A DNA stretch of 64,000 nucleotides from a candidate division WOR-3 bacterium (GCA_039801085.1 JBDRTY010000002.1:62001-126000); one strand, 5' to 3'. Shown: positions 42,996 through 52,265, numbered from the stretch's first letter. Program-made: numbers and translations. The notes: generated by a model from the sequence alone, not told the origin.

Positions 42996-44540
42996 ATGCT
43001 GACACCATTTGCCAATGAGCAGTATCTTGATTTTTCCAAGCCGGAAAATATTGAACGGATGAAGCAGGCGATCTCCCGGCTGAAGGCGCAAAGCGACCGG
43101 GAGTTTGAGCTGATCATCGGCGGTAAAAGGGTTAAGACCCGGGAGAAGTTTCAGTCCTTTAACCCGTCAGACAGGAGTCCGGTCGGCACCTTTCAGCAGG
43201 CAACCATAAAGGAGGCGGAGGCGGCGCTTTCGGCGGCCTGGCGCGCCTTTGAGAGCTGGCGGTTTGTGCCGGCGATTGAGCGGGCATCGATCTTTCTCCG
43301 TGCTGCCCGGATTATGCGGCAGCGGCGGTTTGAGTTTGATGCGGCGATGGTGCTGGAGGTGGGTAAGAACTGGATTGAGGCGGATGCCGACTTTGCGGAA
43401 GCGGTTGATTTTCTTGAGTTTTACAGCCGGGAGGCGATCCGGTATGAACAGCCGTGCGGGGTGACGCCGTATCCGGGTGAGATTCAGGAGGTCCGGTATA
43501 TTCCGCTCGGGGTCGGGGTGGTGATTCCGCCCTGGAACTTTCCCTGTGCGATCATGGCGGGCATGACCACTGCAGCGGCGGTAAGCGGTAATACCGTGGT
43601 GCTGAAGCCGGCATCGGATGCTCCGCTGATTGCCAGCCTGTTTATGGAGTGTCTGGAGGAGGCTGGACTGCCCGAGGGGGTGGTGAATTTTATCACCGGT
43701 CCGGGAAGCACGGTGGGCAATTATCTGGTTGAGCACCAGAAAACCCGCTTCATCTCCTTTACCGGCTCCAAGGATGTCGGGCTGGGAATCATTGAGCGGG
43801 CAGGCAAAATTTCACCGGGTCAGATCTGGATCAAGCGGGTAGTTGCGGAGATGGGCGGTAAGGACTGTATTATTGTGGATTCGGAGGCGGATCTGAAGAG
43901 CGCGGTGGAAGGGGTGACGATTTCCGCCTACGGTTTTCAGGGGCAGAAGTGTTCTGCCTGCTCCCGGCTGGTGCTGGATACCAAGATTTATGATGAGTTT
44001 CTGGAGATGCTGGTGGCGCGGGTGAAGAAGATTAAGGTCGGACCGGTTGAGGAGCCGGAGAACTGGATGGGACCTGTGATCAATGAGCGGGCGTTCAAGA
44101 GCATTATGGGCTATATTCAGACCGGTAAAAACGAGGGCAGGCTGGTGTGCGGAGGCAGAGGTGACGACCGGCAGGGCTATTTCATTCAGCCGACGATTTT
44201 CGCCGATGTCAAACGCAACGCCCGGATCGCCCAGGAGGAGATCTTCGGACCAGTGCTGGCGGTGATCAGGGCGCGCAACTTCAGCGATGCGCTGGCGATT
44301 GCCAACGGCACTGAATACGGGCTGACCGGTGCATTGTATACGAAAAACCGGGAGAAGATCATGCGGGCAAAGCGGGAGTTCCATGTCGGTAATCTGTATT
44401 TCAACCGCAAGTGCACCGGTGCACTGGTGGATGTCCAGCCGTTTGGCGGGTTCAACATGTCCGGGACCGATTCCAAGGCGGGCGGAAGGGACTATCTGCT
44501 GCTGTTTCTCCAGGCGAAGTCAATGACGGAGAGGTTCTGA
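42996..44540 (+). CDS. rocA: L-glutamate gamma-semialdehyde (1-pyrroline-5-carboxylate) dehydrogenase
   Basis: 514 residues from the ATG at 42996 behind AGGAGGAG. Aldehyde dehydrogenase with VVIPPWNFPCAIMAGMT, KPASDAPL, the NAD-site FTGSKDVG, general-base Glu in VVAEMGGKDCIIVD, catalytic Cys in FQGQKCSACSR and EEIFGPVLAV. The pattern is that of RocA/PruA-type P5C dehydrogenases (about 515 residues), which oxidise glutamate semialdehyde to glutamate in proline or arginine breakdown. No proline dehydrogenase gene is adjacent. First gene of an operon that continues with translational overlaps through pheT. Confidence 0.92.
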   Translation: MLTPFANEQYLDFSKPENIERMKQAISRLKAQSDREFELIIGGKRVKTREKFQSFNPSDRSPVGTFQQATIKEAEAALSAAWRAFESWRFVPAIERASIFLRAARIMRQRRFEFDAAMVLEVGKNWIEADADFAEAVDFLEFYSREAIRYEQPCGVTPYPGEIQEVRYIPLGVGVVIPPWNFPCAIMAGMTTAAAVSGNTVVLKPASDAPLIASLFMECLEEAGLPEGVVNFITGPGSTVGNYLVEHQKTRFISFTGSKDVGLGIIERAGKISPGQIWIKRVVAEMGGKDCIIVDSEADLKSAVEGVTISAYGFQGQKCSACSRLVLDTKIYDEFLEMLVARVKKIKVGPVEEPENWMGPVINERAFKSIMGYIQTGKNEGRLVCGGRGDDRQGYFIQPTIFADVKRNARIAQEEIFGPVLAVIRARNFSDALAIANGTEYGLTGALYTKNREKIMRAKREFHVGNLYFNRKCTGALVDVQPFGGFNMSGTDSKAGGRDYLLLFLQAKSMTERF

Positions 44541-45874
44541 TGCGCCGAAGGGTAATTATCATGGGTGCTGCCGGTATGGACTACCACCTCTTTAATATGT
44601 TCTTCCGGGACAATGAGGAGTATGAGGTGGTGGGGTTCACGATGGCAGCAGAGCAGAATCTGGGAACGGTTGGCAAGCTGCGGCGCTATCCTCCGGTCTT
44701 GGCAGGCAGACTTTATCCGGACGGAATCCCGACCTATTATGAGCATGACCTGCCCGAGCTGATAAAAAAACTGAAGGTGGATGAGGTGTATTTTGCCTAT
44801 TCGGATGTCAAGCATGAGTTTGTCATGCACCGGGCATCCGAGGCGCTGGTTGCCGGTGCCCGGTTCGGGCTGCTGCCGCCGCGCCTGCTGCAGATTAAGG
44901 CGAACCGGCCGGTGGTGGCGGTGTGTGCGGTCCGGACCGGCTGTGGCAAATCCCAGACCTCAAGGCGGGTTTATGAGATTCTGAAGGGTCAGGGCCTGCG
45001 GGTGGTGGCGATCCGGGAGCCGATGCCTTACGGCGAGCTGGAGAAGCAGATCTGGCAGCGGTTTGCATCGTTTGAGGACCTGGACCGTGCCGGGGTGACG
45101 ATTGAGGAGCGGGAGGAGTATGAGCCCTATATTGAGCAGGGGATGGTGATTTATGCGGGCTGTGATTATCAGGAGATCCTGAAACAGGCGGAGCAGGAGG
45201 CGGATGTCATTGTCTGGGACGGCGGGAATAACGAGATCTCGTTCTATGTGCCGGACCTGCTGATTGTGCTCACCGATCCGCTGCGCCAGGAGCATACCCT
45301 TGCCTATCATCCCGGTGAGGTGAATCTGCGGATGGCGGATGTGGTGGTGATCAACAAGGAGGATTCCGCGACACCGGAGGCGATCGCCAGCCTGATGGCG
45401 CAGATCCGGCAGGTCAATCCGCAGGCGGTGATCGTCCATGCCGATTCCCCCCTGAGTGTTGATGATCCGGAGAGGATCCTGGACCGGCGGGTGCTGGTGA
45501 TTGAGGACGGTCCGACCGTGACCCATGGTGAGATGCCCTATGGTGCGGGCAGGATTGCGGCGGAGCGGTTCGGCGCCCGGGAGATCATCGATCCCAGACC
45601 TTATGCGCGGGGAACGCTGGCAAAAGAGCTGGAGCGGAGCCGGCATCTGGACCGGGTCCTGCCGGCAATGGGCTATTCACCGGAACAGCTGAAAGAGCTG
45701 GAAGAGGCGATCAACCGGGCGGAGTGTGAGGTGGTGGTGAGCGGAACCCCGATTGATCTGAGCCGGCTGATCAAAACCAACAAACCGGTGATCCGGGTCC
45801 GCTACCGGCTCCAGGAGAAGTCCAGGCCGGATCTGGAGGAGCTGATTCTGACCCGGCTTCAGCTGAAGAAATGA
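44540..45874 (+). CDS. Cyclic 2,3-diphosphoglycerate synthetase-like GTPase/ATPase
   Basis: 444 residues. The ATG at 44540 overlaps the rocA stop (TGATG). N-terminal Rossmann-like part (RVIIMGAAGMDYHLFNMFFRD), a P-loop region at residue ~135 (VCAVRTGCGKSQTSRRV), DVIVWDGGNNEISFYVPDLLIVLTDP and VVINKEDSA. This is the family of archaeal cDPG synthetases, which make the thermoprotectant cyclic 2,3-diphosphoglycerate. Many bacterial homologues carry this name without proof, so the activity here is uncertain. ATGA overlap with pheS. Confidence 0.82.
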   Translation: MRRRVIIMGAAGMDYHLFNMFFRDNEEYEVVGFTMAAEQNLGTVGKLRRYPPVLAGRLYPDGIPTYYEHDLPELIKKLKVDEVYFAYSDVKHEFVMHRASEALVAGARFGLLPPRLLQIKANRPVVAVCAVRTGCGKSQTSRRVYEILKGQGLRVVAIREPMPYGELEKQIWQRFASFEDLDRAGVTIEEREEYEPYIEQGMVIYAGCDYQEILKQAEQEADVIVWDGGNNEISFYVPDLLIVLTDPLRQEHTLAYHPGEVNLRMADVVVINKEDSATPEAIASLMAQIRQVNPQAVIVHADSPLSVDDPERILDRRVLVIEDGPTVTHGEMPYGAGRIAAERFGAREIIDPRPYARGTLAKELERSRHLDRVLPAMGYSPEQLKELEEAINRAECEVVVSGTPIDLSRLIKTNKPVIRVRYRLQEKSRPDLEELILTRLQLKK

Positions 45875-47379
45875 ACCTCGAGCCGGAACTGCTGCGGGCT
45901 CTGCTTGAGGCGCCGGAAAACCGGCTGACTGTCACTGAACTGGTAAACCGGCTGAAAACCGATCAGTCGCTGGTAATGGCGGCGGCGGTGAAGCTGAAGG
46001 AGTCCGGGCTGGTGGAGATTATTGAGCATACCTTTGAAGAGCTGATCCCGGGTCCCCAATGGAGCGGAAAACTGCCGGAGCGGACCGCGCTGGAGAAGCT
46101 GGGTGAAATCCCGGCAGTTGAGCTCAGCCGGCTGCCGGTAATTCTGGGCAAGGAGGATGTGCGCTCCGAGGTTAAGTGGCTGACAAAAAGGGGCTGGTTT
46201 TCCCGGGAGCGGTACCGGCTGGTTCTGACCGAAAAGGGCAGGCAGGCGCTTGCCGGTGTCCGGGAGCCGGATGAGCTGATTCTGGAGCAGGTTAAGGAAC
46301 GGATCACAGTGCCCGAGTTGAAACAGCGGCTTGCGGGGGTTGATGTTGAATCAGCGGTGAAACTCCTGAGAGGCAGGGAGGAGCTGGTGCGCATCCGGCA
46401 GCGGGTGGAGCGGGAGCTGAAACTGACTCCGGCAGGAGTCGGTGCGGCACAGAAGCAGGCGGAAGGCGGCGAACCGACCGCTGAAGTAACCCAGCTCACT
46501 CCGGAGCTGATCACCACCGGCAGATGGCGTCAGGTCCGGTTCCGGCGCTATGATGTCACCCTGCCGGCAAAGGAGGTTTATCCCGGCAAGGAGCACCCGC
46601 TGCAGCGGATCATCAGCGAGGCGCGGCGGGCGTTTCTGGAGATGGGGTTTGAGGAAACCGCCTCGCCAGTGGTTGAGACCGCATTCTGGGATTTTGATGC
46701 CCTGTTTCAGCCTCAGGACCATCCGGCACGGGAGATGCAGGACACATTCTATCTGGCAACACCGGGCACAGGCAGACTCCCGGATCCGGAGCTGGTGGCG
46801 CGGGTGGCACAGACCCATGAGAACGGCGGTGAGACCGGCTCCCGCGGCTGGCGTTACCGGTGGCAGAAGGGGCTGGCAGAACGGCTGCTGCTGCGCACCC
46901 ACACCACCGCCGCAACCATCCGGGCGCTGGCGGAAAACCCCGTTCCGCCCCGCAAGGTGTTCTGCATCGGCAAGGTGTTCCGAAGGGAAAACATGGATGC
47001 CACCCATCTGCCCGAGTTCATCCAGATTGACGGCATCATCATTGACGAGCGGGCAAGCCTTGTAACACTGTTCGGGACACTCGCGGAGTTCTACCGCAAG
47101 ATGGGGGCAACTGAGGTCCGGTTCCGTCCCTCATACTTTCCCTATACCGAGCCCAGCGTTGAGGTGTTTGCCAACCTCGGCCGGCTTGGATGGGTGGAGA
47201 TGGGCGGTGCAGGTGTTTTCCGGCCTGAGGTGACCCTGCCTCTGGGCTGCCGGGCAACGGTGCTCGCCTGGGGTCTGGGGCTGGAACGGCTGGCGATGCT
47301 CCGCTTCGGAGTTTCCGACATCAGAAAATTATACTGGGCAGATATCAGCTGGCTGCGGGAGGCAAAGCTGTGCCGGTAG
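45871..47379 (+). CDS. pheS: Phenylalanyl-tRNA synthetase alpha subunit, archaeal/eukaryotic type
   Basis: 502 residues, much longer than the ~340 of most bacterial PheS. An N-terminal winged-helix region (~residues 1-200) replaces the bacterial coiled coil, as in archaeal and cytosolic PheRS. The class II core has motif 2 FCIGKVFRRENMDATHLPEFIQIDG and motif 3 LGLERLAMLRFGVSDIR, and ends near DISWLRE. It charges tRNA-Phe together with PheT. Translationally coupled to both neighbours. Confidence 0.94.
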   Translation: MNLEPELLRALLEAPENRLTVTELVNRLKTDQSLVMAAAVKLKESGLVEIIEHTFEELIPGPQWSGKLPERTALEKLGEIPAVELSRLPVILGKEDVRSEVKWLTKRGWFSRERYRLVLTEKGRQALAGVREPDELILEQVKERITVPELKQRLAGVDVESAVKLLRGREELVRIRQRVERELKLTPAGVGAAQKQAEGGEPTAEVTQLTPELITTGRWRQVRFRRYDVTLPAKEVYPGKEHPLQRIISEARRAFLEMGFEETASPVVETAFWDFDALFQPQDHPAREMQDTFYLATPGTGRLPDPELVARVAQTHENGGETGSRGWRYRWQKGLAERLLLRTHTTAATIRALAENPVPPRKVFCIGKVFRRENMDATHLPEFIQIDGIIIDERASLVTLFGTLAEFYRKMGATEVRFRPSYFPYTEPSVEVFANLGRLGWVEMGGAGVFRPEVTLPLGCRATVLAWGLGLERLAMLRFGVSDIRKLYWADISWLREAKLCR

Positions 47380-49043
47380 TAACGATTTCACCGGCACTGC
47401 TGTGCCGGCTGATGGGTAAGACGCTTTCTGAAGCAGAGATTGCCCGGGTGCTGGCAGAGCTGGGCTGTGATATTGAGGAGATTGACAGCCAGACTGGTGC
47501 GCTGAAGATCAACCTCCTGCCGGCAAGGCCGGACCTGTTTGATGTCTGCGGACTGGCAAGGGCGCTGAAGGGCTACCTCGGGATTGAAACCGGACTGGCT
47601 GAATACCGGTTTCCGGATTCGGGTATTCTGGTGTGGGTCAAGCCCGGGCTGGAGGAAGTCCGACCCTTCATCGCCTCGGCGGTGGTGCGCGGGCTGCGTT
47701 TTGATGATGAACTGGTGGGCGTTGTTATGGACCTGCAGGAGAATCTGCACTGGGGTCTGGGACGGGACCGGCGCCGGGCATCAATCGGCATCTACGATTT
47801 GAACACCATCACGCCGGATATCGTCTATCAGCCGGTTCGACCGGATGGAGTGAGGTTTGTTCCGCTGGGTGGAAGCACACTCCAGACCCCGGAGGAAATT
47901 CTTGCCACCCATCCCAAGGGTCAGGCATACCGGCACCTGCTTGATGGACTCTCACTCTATCCCCTGCTTGCCGACTCCAAGAACCGGGTGCTCTCAATGC
48001 CGCCGATCATCAACAGCGAACAGACCAGAGTGACCCCGCAGACTGCCGACATCTTCATCGATGTCACCGGACCGGAGCCGGATGCGGTCTGCCGGACCCT
48101 GAATGTGATTGCGGCGGTATTTGCTGATCTGGGTGGCAGGGTGGAGCGGGTTAAGGTCCAGTATCCGGACGGCAGGGTCTGGAACACCCCGGAAATGAGC
48201 CCCGAGCCGATGGTCCTGGAGCTGGCTGAAGTCCGGAAGATCATCGGGATCAGCCTTGATACTGACGAGGCGGCTCAGCTTCTCAGGCGGATGCGCTATG
48301 GCGCCGAGCCGCTCTCCGATCGGCAAATCCGGGTGCTCGTTCCGCCCTATCGGAGCGATGTGATGCACACCCGGGATCTGATTGAGGATATTGCGATCGC
48401 CTATGGCTATCACCGGCTCAAGCCTGAAATCCTGCCCACCGTCACCGCAAGCCAGCCCCGCCAGCTGGAGGAGTTCTGTGCCCTGGTGCGCCGGGTCATG
48501 ACCGGTCTGGGGTTTATTGAGATTATGAGCCTCAACCTCTCCAGCCCGGAGGCACAGTTTGCAAAACTGGGCATCGCGGACGACAGCAGGACCGTGGTGC
48601 TGGAAAATCCGATCAGTGTTGAACAGCGGATTCTGCGCCGCCATCTCCTTGCCGGGATCATGGAAACCTTCAGTTTCAACTCCACCCAGCCCTATCCTCA
48701 GAAGATATTTGAAATTGGCGACATCTTTACCATTGAGCCTCAGGCAGAAACGGGTGCCCGGAGCCGGCGTCATCTCGGTTTCGGCATTGCCGATGCCCGA
48801 ACCGGCTTTGCGGAGCTGCGCCAAGTATTGGAGGCGCTCTTCCGGGAAATGGACTGGGAGCTGAACCTCACCCCTGATGACCGGATGCCCTTCATCGCCG
48901 GCAGGTCCGCAGCCATCATTTCACCTGCCGGTGTTGCACTCGGCTACGGCGGTGAAATTCATCCGGAAATTCTGGAGCGGCTCGGCGTCGGCGTGCCGGT
49001 GGTGCTGGCTGAGGTGGAGATTGAAGCCCTGCTTCGGAGCTGA
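47370..49043 (+). CDS. pheT: Phenylalanyl-tRNA synthetase beta subunit, archaeal/eukaryotic type
   Basis: 557 residues, the archaeal length; bacterial PheT is ~800 with an EMAP-like domain and an anticodon-binding domain, both absent here. GTG start at 47370 overlaps pheS by 10 nt. N-terminal MPVVTISPALLCRLMGKTLSEAEI and LPARPDLFDVCGLARALKGYLG, the B3/4 editing region and a B5 domain (VLELAEVRKIIGISLDTDEAAQLLRRMRY), then the catalytic-like fold with DLIEDIAIAYGYHRLKPEILPT. It completes the heterotetramer with PheS. Confidence 0.94.
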   Translation: MPVVTISPALLCRLMGKTLSEAEIARVLAELGCDIEEIDSQTGALKINLLPARPDLFDVCGLARALKGYLGIETGLAEYRFPDSGILVWVKPGLEEVRPFIASAVVRGLRFDDELVGVVMDLQENLHWGLGRDRRRASIGIYDLNTITPDIVYQPVRPDGVRFVPLGGSTLQTPEEILATHPKGQAYRHLLDGLSLYPLLADSKNRVLSMPPIINSEQTRVTPQTADIFIDVTGPEPDAVCRTLNVIAAVFADLGGRVERVKVQYPDGRVWNTPEMSPEPMVLELAEVRKIIGISLDTDEAAQLLRRMRYGAEPLSDRQIRVLVPPYRSDVMHTRDLIEDIAIAYGYHRLKPEILPTVTASQPRQLEEFCALVRRVMTGLGFIEIMSLNLSSPEAQFAKLGIADDSRTVVLENPISVEQRILRRHLLAGIMETFSFNSTQPYPQKIFEIGDIFTIEPQAETGARSRRHLGFGIADARTGFAELRQVLEALFREMDWELNLTPDDRMPFIAGRSAAIISPAGVALGYGGEIHPEILERLGVGVPVVLAEVEIEALLRS

Positions 49044-49045
49044 AA

Positions 49046-49345
49046 ATGCGCTGTCCGGACTGCGGCGAACCGATTCACCCGAAGCAGATCCGCTGCTTTG
49101 CCTGTGATGCCGATTTCCGGTTTCGCCGGTTCCGGTATCTGGCAAACCCGGTCAATCTCCGGATTATCCTTTTCTGCTGCCTGCTCTTCGGCATCGGTAT
49201 TGGCGGTCTGGTGATCAGAAACAAAATCAGAAAAGCCGCTGCCCACAGGCAACTGCCCGTATACCACAGCCACAGGATAAGCATGATTCCGCAGGCGGTT
49301 GAGCCGGACAGGAGTGAAAACTTTCAATCGGACAACGAGGTGTGA
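49046..49345 (+). CDS. Zinc-ribbon single-pass membrane protein
   Basis: 99 residues. N-terminal CPDCGEP-x9-CFAC zinc ribbon, one hydrophobic segment (IILFCCLLFGIGIGGLVI) and a short basic tail. Two nt after the pheT stop and two nt before a longer paralogue, so a recent tandem duplication is likely. The tail lacks the coiled coil of the paralogue, so this copy may be shortened. Function unknown. Confidence 0.8.
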   Translation: MRCPDCGEPIHPKQIRCFACDADFRFRRFRYLANPVNLRIILFCCLLFGIGIGGLVIRNKIRKAAAHRQLPVYHSHRISMIPQAVEPDRSENFQSDNEV

Positions 49346-49346
49346 T

Positions 49347-49919
49347 ATGCGCTGTCCCCACTGTGGTGAACCGGTTCAGCCCGGACAGGAGCGCTGCTTT
49401 GCCTGCGGAGAAAAGCTGCGAGTCCGGCGCCTCCACCGCGGTACCGGACCCGACCCGCGGATTATAATCTTTGCGGCAGTTCTGTTCGTCATCGCCCTTG
49501 CCGGCATCATGGGCGTGCTTCTCAGCGGTAAAAAGAAGCAGACCGCCGCCAGAAAACCGGTGCGGGTCAAACCCGCAGTCCAGCTTCAGGATTCACTCCG
49601 CGGAAAGCGGGTGTCAGACAGCCAGAAGGTCCGGACCGGTGATGAAGAGCTGATGCGACTGCGGGAACGGGTGGAAAAGGTCCGTGCCCGCTACGAAAAG
49701 GTCAGGTCACAGGTCCTGGGCGAAAAACCTACTTCCGAACAGCAGAACCTGATGAGCCAGATCCAGCGTGAGCTCGGGACGATGAACTCCCGGATCGCCG
49801 AACTCGGCGCCGGTGTCAGCTCCGCCCGCCGGAACGAAATTCAGGCTGAGATCGCCGAGATTGAGCGCCGGCTCAACAAGTTGATCTCCGATTTCGCCCG
49901 CGCACCCAAAAGCCGTTAG
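49347..49919 (+). CDS. Zinc-ribbon membrane protein with coiled coil
   Basis: 190 residues from the ATG at 49347, chosen because it gives the same N terminus (MRCPHCGEPVQPGQERCFAC) as the preceding paralogue. Zinc ribbon, one membrane segment (IIIFAAVLFVIALAGIMGVLL), then a long charged coiled coil (residues ~100-185, repeated RLRERVEKVRARYEKVR, EIQAEIAEIERRLNKL). Probably anchors a coiled coil in the periplasm; role unknown. Its 3' end overlaps the opposite rubrerythrin-like gene by 4 nt. Confidence 0.8.
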   Translation: MRCPHCGEPVQPGQERCFACGEKLRVRRLHRGTGPDPRIIIFAAVLFVIALAGIMGVLLSGKKKQTAARKPVRVKPAVQLQDSLRGKRVSDSQKVRTGDEELMRLRERVEKVRARYEKVRSQVLGEKPTSEQQNLMSQIQRELGTMNSRIAELGAGVSSARRNEIQAEIAEIERRLNKLISDFARAPKSR

Positions 49920-50422
49920 AACGGGGCAAAACCGGCTTCCCGCCAGTAGTCCTCGCGCAGCAGATTGAACTGCTGCTGCAGGGCAGCGGCGTGGCTCTCC
50001 TCCCAGCGCACCAGCGACTCAAAAAACCGGCGCAGCTCTGCCCCTTCCGCTTCTGCTGCCAGCTGCCGGTAGCGGGCGATTGATGCCTGCTCCAGTGCCA
50101 GCCCGACCGAAAGGGCGGTCATCTCCCAGTGTGCCTGATTAATCCGGGCTTTCAGCTCAGGCGAAAAAATGGGGCTCGCGCCGGTGGTGTCAGTCACGGG
50201 CAGCTCCAGCTTCACCGGACTCACGGTATTTTTCAACAGATGTCGGTACTGCTCCTGCAGATACTCCAGATGCTTCTGCTCATCGGCGGCAAGCCGGAGA
50301 AAAACCGCTTTCCCCTGCTCATCCCGGGTGCGCTCAGCTGCGGTCCGGTAGAACTCGATGCCGGTCCGCTCGGCAACCATTGCCTCCTTCAGGCCATTGA
50401 GGATCGCTTCGCTTGTATTCAT
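49916..50422 (-). CDS. Ferritin-like/rubrerythrin-family diiron protein
   Basis: 168 residues from the ATG at 50422; the longer upstream frame runs through the promoter. Four-helix-bundle iron ligands are visible: ERTGIEFY, DEQKHLEYL, LEQASIARY and WEESHAAAL (the E-x2-H pairs of the ferritin-like fold). No C-terminal rubredoxin domain, so it is an erythrin-type peroxide or oxygen scavenger or similar. Promoter TTGCCA-17-TATTAT ends 8 nt before the ATG. Divergent from the cas operon. Confidence 0.85.
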   Translation of the reverse strand: MNTSEAILNGLKEAMVAERTGIEFYRTAAERTRDEQGKAVFLRLAADEQKHLEYLQEQYRHLLKNTVSPVKLELPVTDTTGASPIFSPELKARINQAHWEMTALSVGLALEQASIARYRQLAAEAEGAELRRFFESLVRWEESHAAALQQQFNLLREDYWREAGFAPF

Positions 50423-50430
50423 AGCGTCAA

Positions 50431-50459
50431 ATAATAACACAGAAAAACGACTCTGGCAA
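50431..50459 (-). promoter_or_regulatory. Promoter of the rubrerythrin-like gene
   Basis: TTGCCA (50459-50454), 17-bp spacer, TATTAT (50436-50431); the ATG follows after 8 nt with no Shine-Dalgarno. Confidence 0.65.
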
Positions 50460-50483
50460 CCCCGGCAGGGCAAAGTTCTTTTC

Positions 50484-50511
50484 TTGACAGTTGACCGCCG
50501 ATGGTTATAAA
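50484..50511 (+). promoter_or_regulatory. Promoter of the cas operon
   Basis: TTGACA (50484-50489), 16-bp spacer, TATAAA (50506-50511). The leader of ~27 nt contains GGAGG (50534-50538) before the cas8b ATG at 50544. It is the only clear promoter before the eight cas genes. Confidence 0.8.
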
Positions 50512-50543
50512 TACCGCAATGACCGAGACCTTTGGAGGTAAAG

Positions 50544-52265
50544 ATGATTTCCGCAGTGAGACAAATTGGCAACTGGTTACGCAAAAAAGAACAGTCAGAA
50601 AAGCTGACGACATTAATTCAGGAACCGTTTAAGCAGGGCAAGGTTCTGCTGATCAAAATTGATCTAGATAATAACCGGTATTGCGGCGTAGAACTTGAGG
50701 ATTTTGATGTCAGCAAAACAGCAAGTTATCTTTACCGGCGGTTGAGCTCTAACGGACCGGACTGTTCACCGACATCAAAATTGACAGAAGCGGAGAAAAC
50801 ATTCTACAAAAAACTGCTTGCCTTTTTCAACAAGCATACGGGCTCTTCTCTACTCACAACGATCGGTGGGTTGCTCAACAGCAATGCCGAAAAGATCATG
50901 GATGACATCAATCAGTATAACACCTCTCTACCCAAAAAGGAAAAGAATCGTCTGTTAACATTGAAGATTAAACATCAGGGGAGCTGGCGTTATGTAGGCG
51001 ATTTCCCGGAGTTTCGCAATTTGCTGATTGAAAATGCCAGAGCGGCAACCGATAAAGCGGTGGCAGAGGATAAAATTTGTTCGCTCTGTGGGGAGAAAAA
51101 GTCAGTAACGGGTGACCCCAGGGTATTTACCTTTTACACCATCGACAAACCGGGATTCGTTGCGGGCGGATTTAACCAGAAGACCGCTTGGAAAAACTTT
51201 CCGGTCTGCGAGGATTGCAAACTGGATCTGGAGGAGGGTCGGAAGTTCGTTGAGCAAAATCTTGTCTTCAAGTTCTACGGTTTCGATTACTGGCTGATTC
51301 CCAATTTTATCATTGGCACTCCAGAAACCCGCAGCGATATCATTGATATCCTTGTATTTTCGGGCAAAAATGTGTCCCTTGATCGCCGAGTTAAAAGGCG
51401 ACTCACCAACGATGAGCGGGAGATCCTTGATCTGCTTAAGGAACAGCAGGATATCCTGACGGTCAATCTACTGTTTCTCCGAAAGGAAAACAGTGCAGAA
51501 CGGATTCTGCTACTGCTCGAGGACATATTTCCATCTCAGATCCGGCAGATTTACGATGCCAAGGATGCGGTTGAAAATATATTCGGCGAGGAGTTTACAT
51601 TTGCCCGGATCCGGATATTTTTCAGCAAATCAAGCGAGGAGAAGCGGGAAAATGACCTTGACAAATATTTTCTCACCGTTACAGAAAGCGTCTTCAAACA
51701 ACGGCAGATTGCGCCCGGGTTTCTGTTCCGGTTTCTGATGCCTGCCATACGGAAGGAATTTATTGAAGACCGTCATTTCAGGCAGCGGGTAACTGATGGC
51801 CTGATGACGCTGCTTTTTCTGATAAAAAGGTCGGTGCTTAAATTCCAGGAGGCAAAAGATATGAATCAGAGTATCTTTGAACCTTTATTCAGCCGTTACG
51901 GCCCGGTCTTTGGACAGCCGGCAAAGCGGGGTGTATTTCTGCTCGGGGCATTAACTCAGTTGCTGCTGAATAGGCAGTATACTGAGCGTAAAGCCACTCC
52001 ATTCCGCAAGTACCTTAAAGGTCTGAGGATGAATGAGCGGGATTTCCGGGAGTTGTTGCCCAGGGTGGAAAACAAGCTGGAGGAGTATGAGTCCTTTGAC
52101 AAGGGCAAAAGGCTTATTGCCGCAGAGGCTGCGCGCTATCTCTTAGCAGCCGGTGAAAACTGGGATATTCCCAGCGACGAACTCAACTTCTACTTCGCCT
52201 GCGGCATGAACCTTTATGAGGATGTAGCAAAAATTCTTTATCCCAAGGAGGAACAGAATGGATAA
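50544..52265 (+). CDS. cas8b: Type I-B Cascade large subunit Cas8b (Csh1)
   Basis: 573 residues from the ATG at 50544 (GGAGG 5 nt upstream; an in-frame TTG at 50532 is inside the ribosome-binding site). Csh1-type features: a central four-Cys zinc finger (ICSLCGEKKSV ... FPVCEDCKLDLEEG) and the Csh1 C-terminal region (FGQPAKRGVFLLGALTQLLLNRQY). The large subunit recognises the PAM and recruits Cas3. First gene of the cas operon; overlaps cas7 by 8 nt. Confidence 0.93.
   Translation: MISAVRQIGNWLRKKEQSEKLTTLIQEPFKQGKVLLIKIDLDNNRYCGVELEDFDVSKTASYLYRRLSSNGPDCSPTSKLTEAEKTFYKKLLAFFNKHTGSSLLTTIGGLLNSNAEKIMDDINQYNTSLPKKEKNRLLTLKIKHQGSWRYVGDFPEFRNLLIENARAATDKAVAEDKICSLCGEKKSVTGDPRVFTFYTIDKPGFVAGGFNQKTAWKNFPVCEDCKLDLEEGRKFVEQNLVFKFYGFDYWLIPNFIIGTPETRSDIIDILVFSGKNVSLDRRVKRRLTNDEREILDLLKEQQDILTVNLLFLRKENSAERILLLLEDIFPSQIRQIYDAKDAVENIFGEEFTFARIRIFFSKSSEEKRENDLDKYFLTVTESVFKQRQIAPGFLFRFLMPAIRKEFIEDRHFRQRVTDGLMTLLFLIKRSVLKFQEAKDMNQSIFEPLFSRYGPVFGQPAKRGVFLLGALTQLLLNRQYTERKATPFRKYLKGLRMNERDFRELLPRVENKLEEYESFDKGKRLIAAEAARYLLAAGENWDIPSDELNFYFACGMNLYEDVAKILYPKEEQNG

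Noticed and set aside
50532-50543. TTG start for cas8b at 50532
   Set aside because: It overlaps the GGAGG ribosome-binding site of the ATG at 50544.
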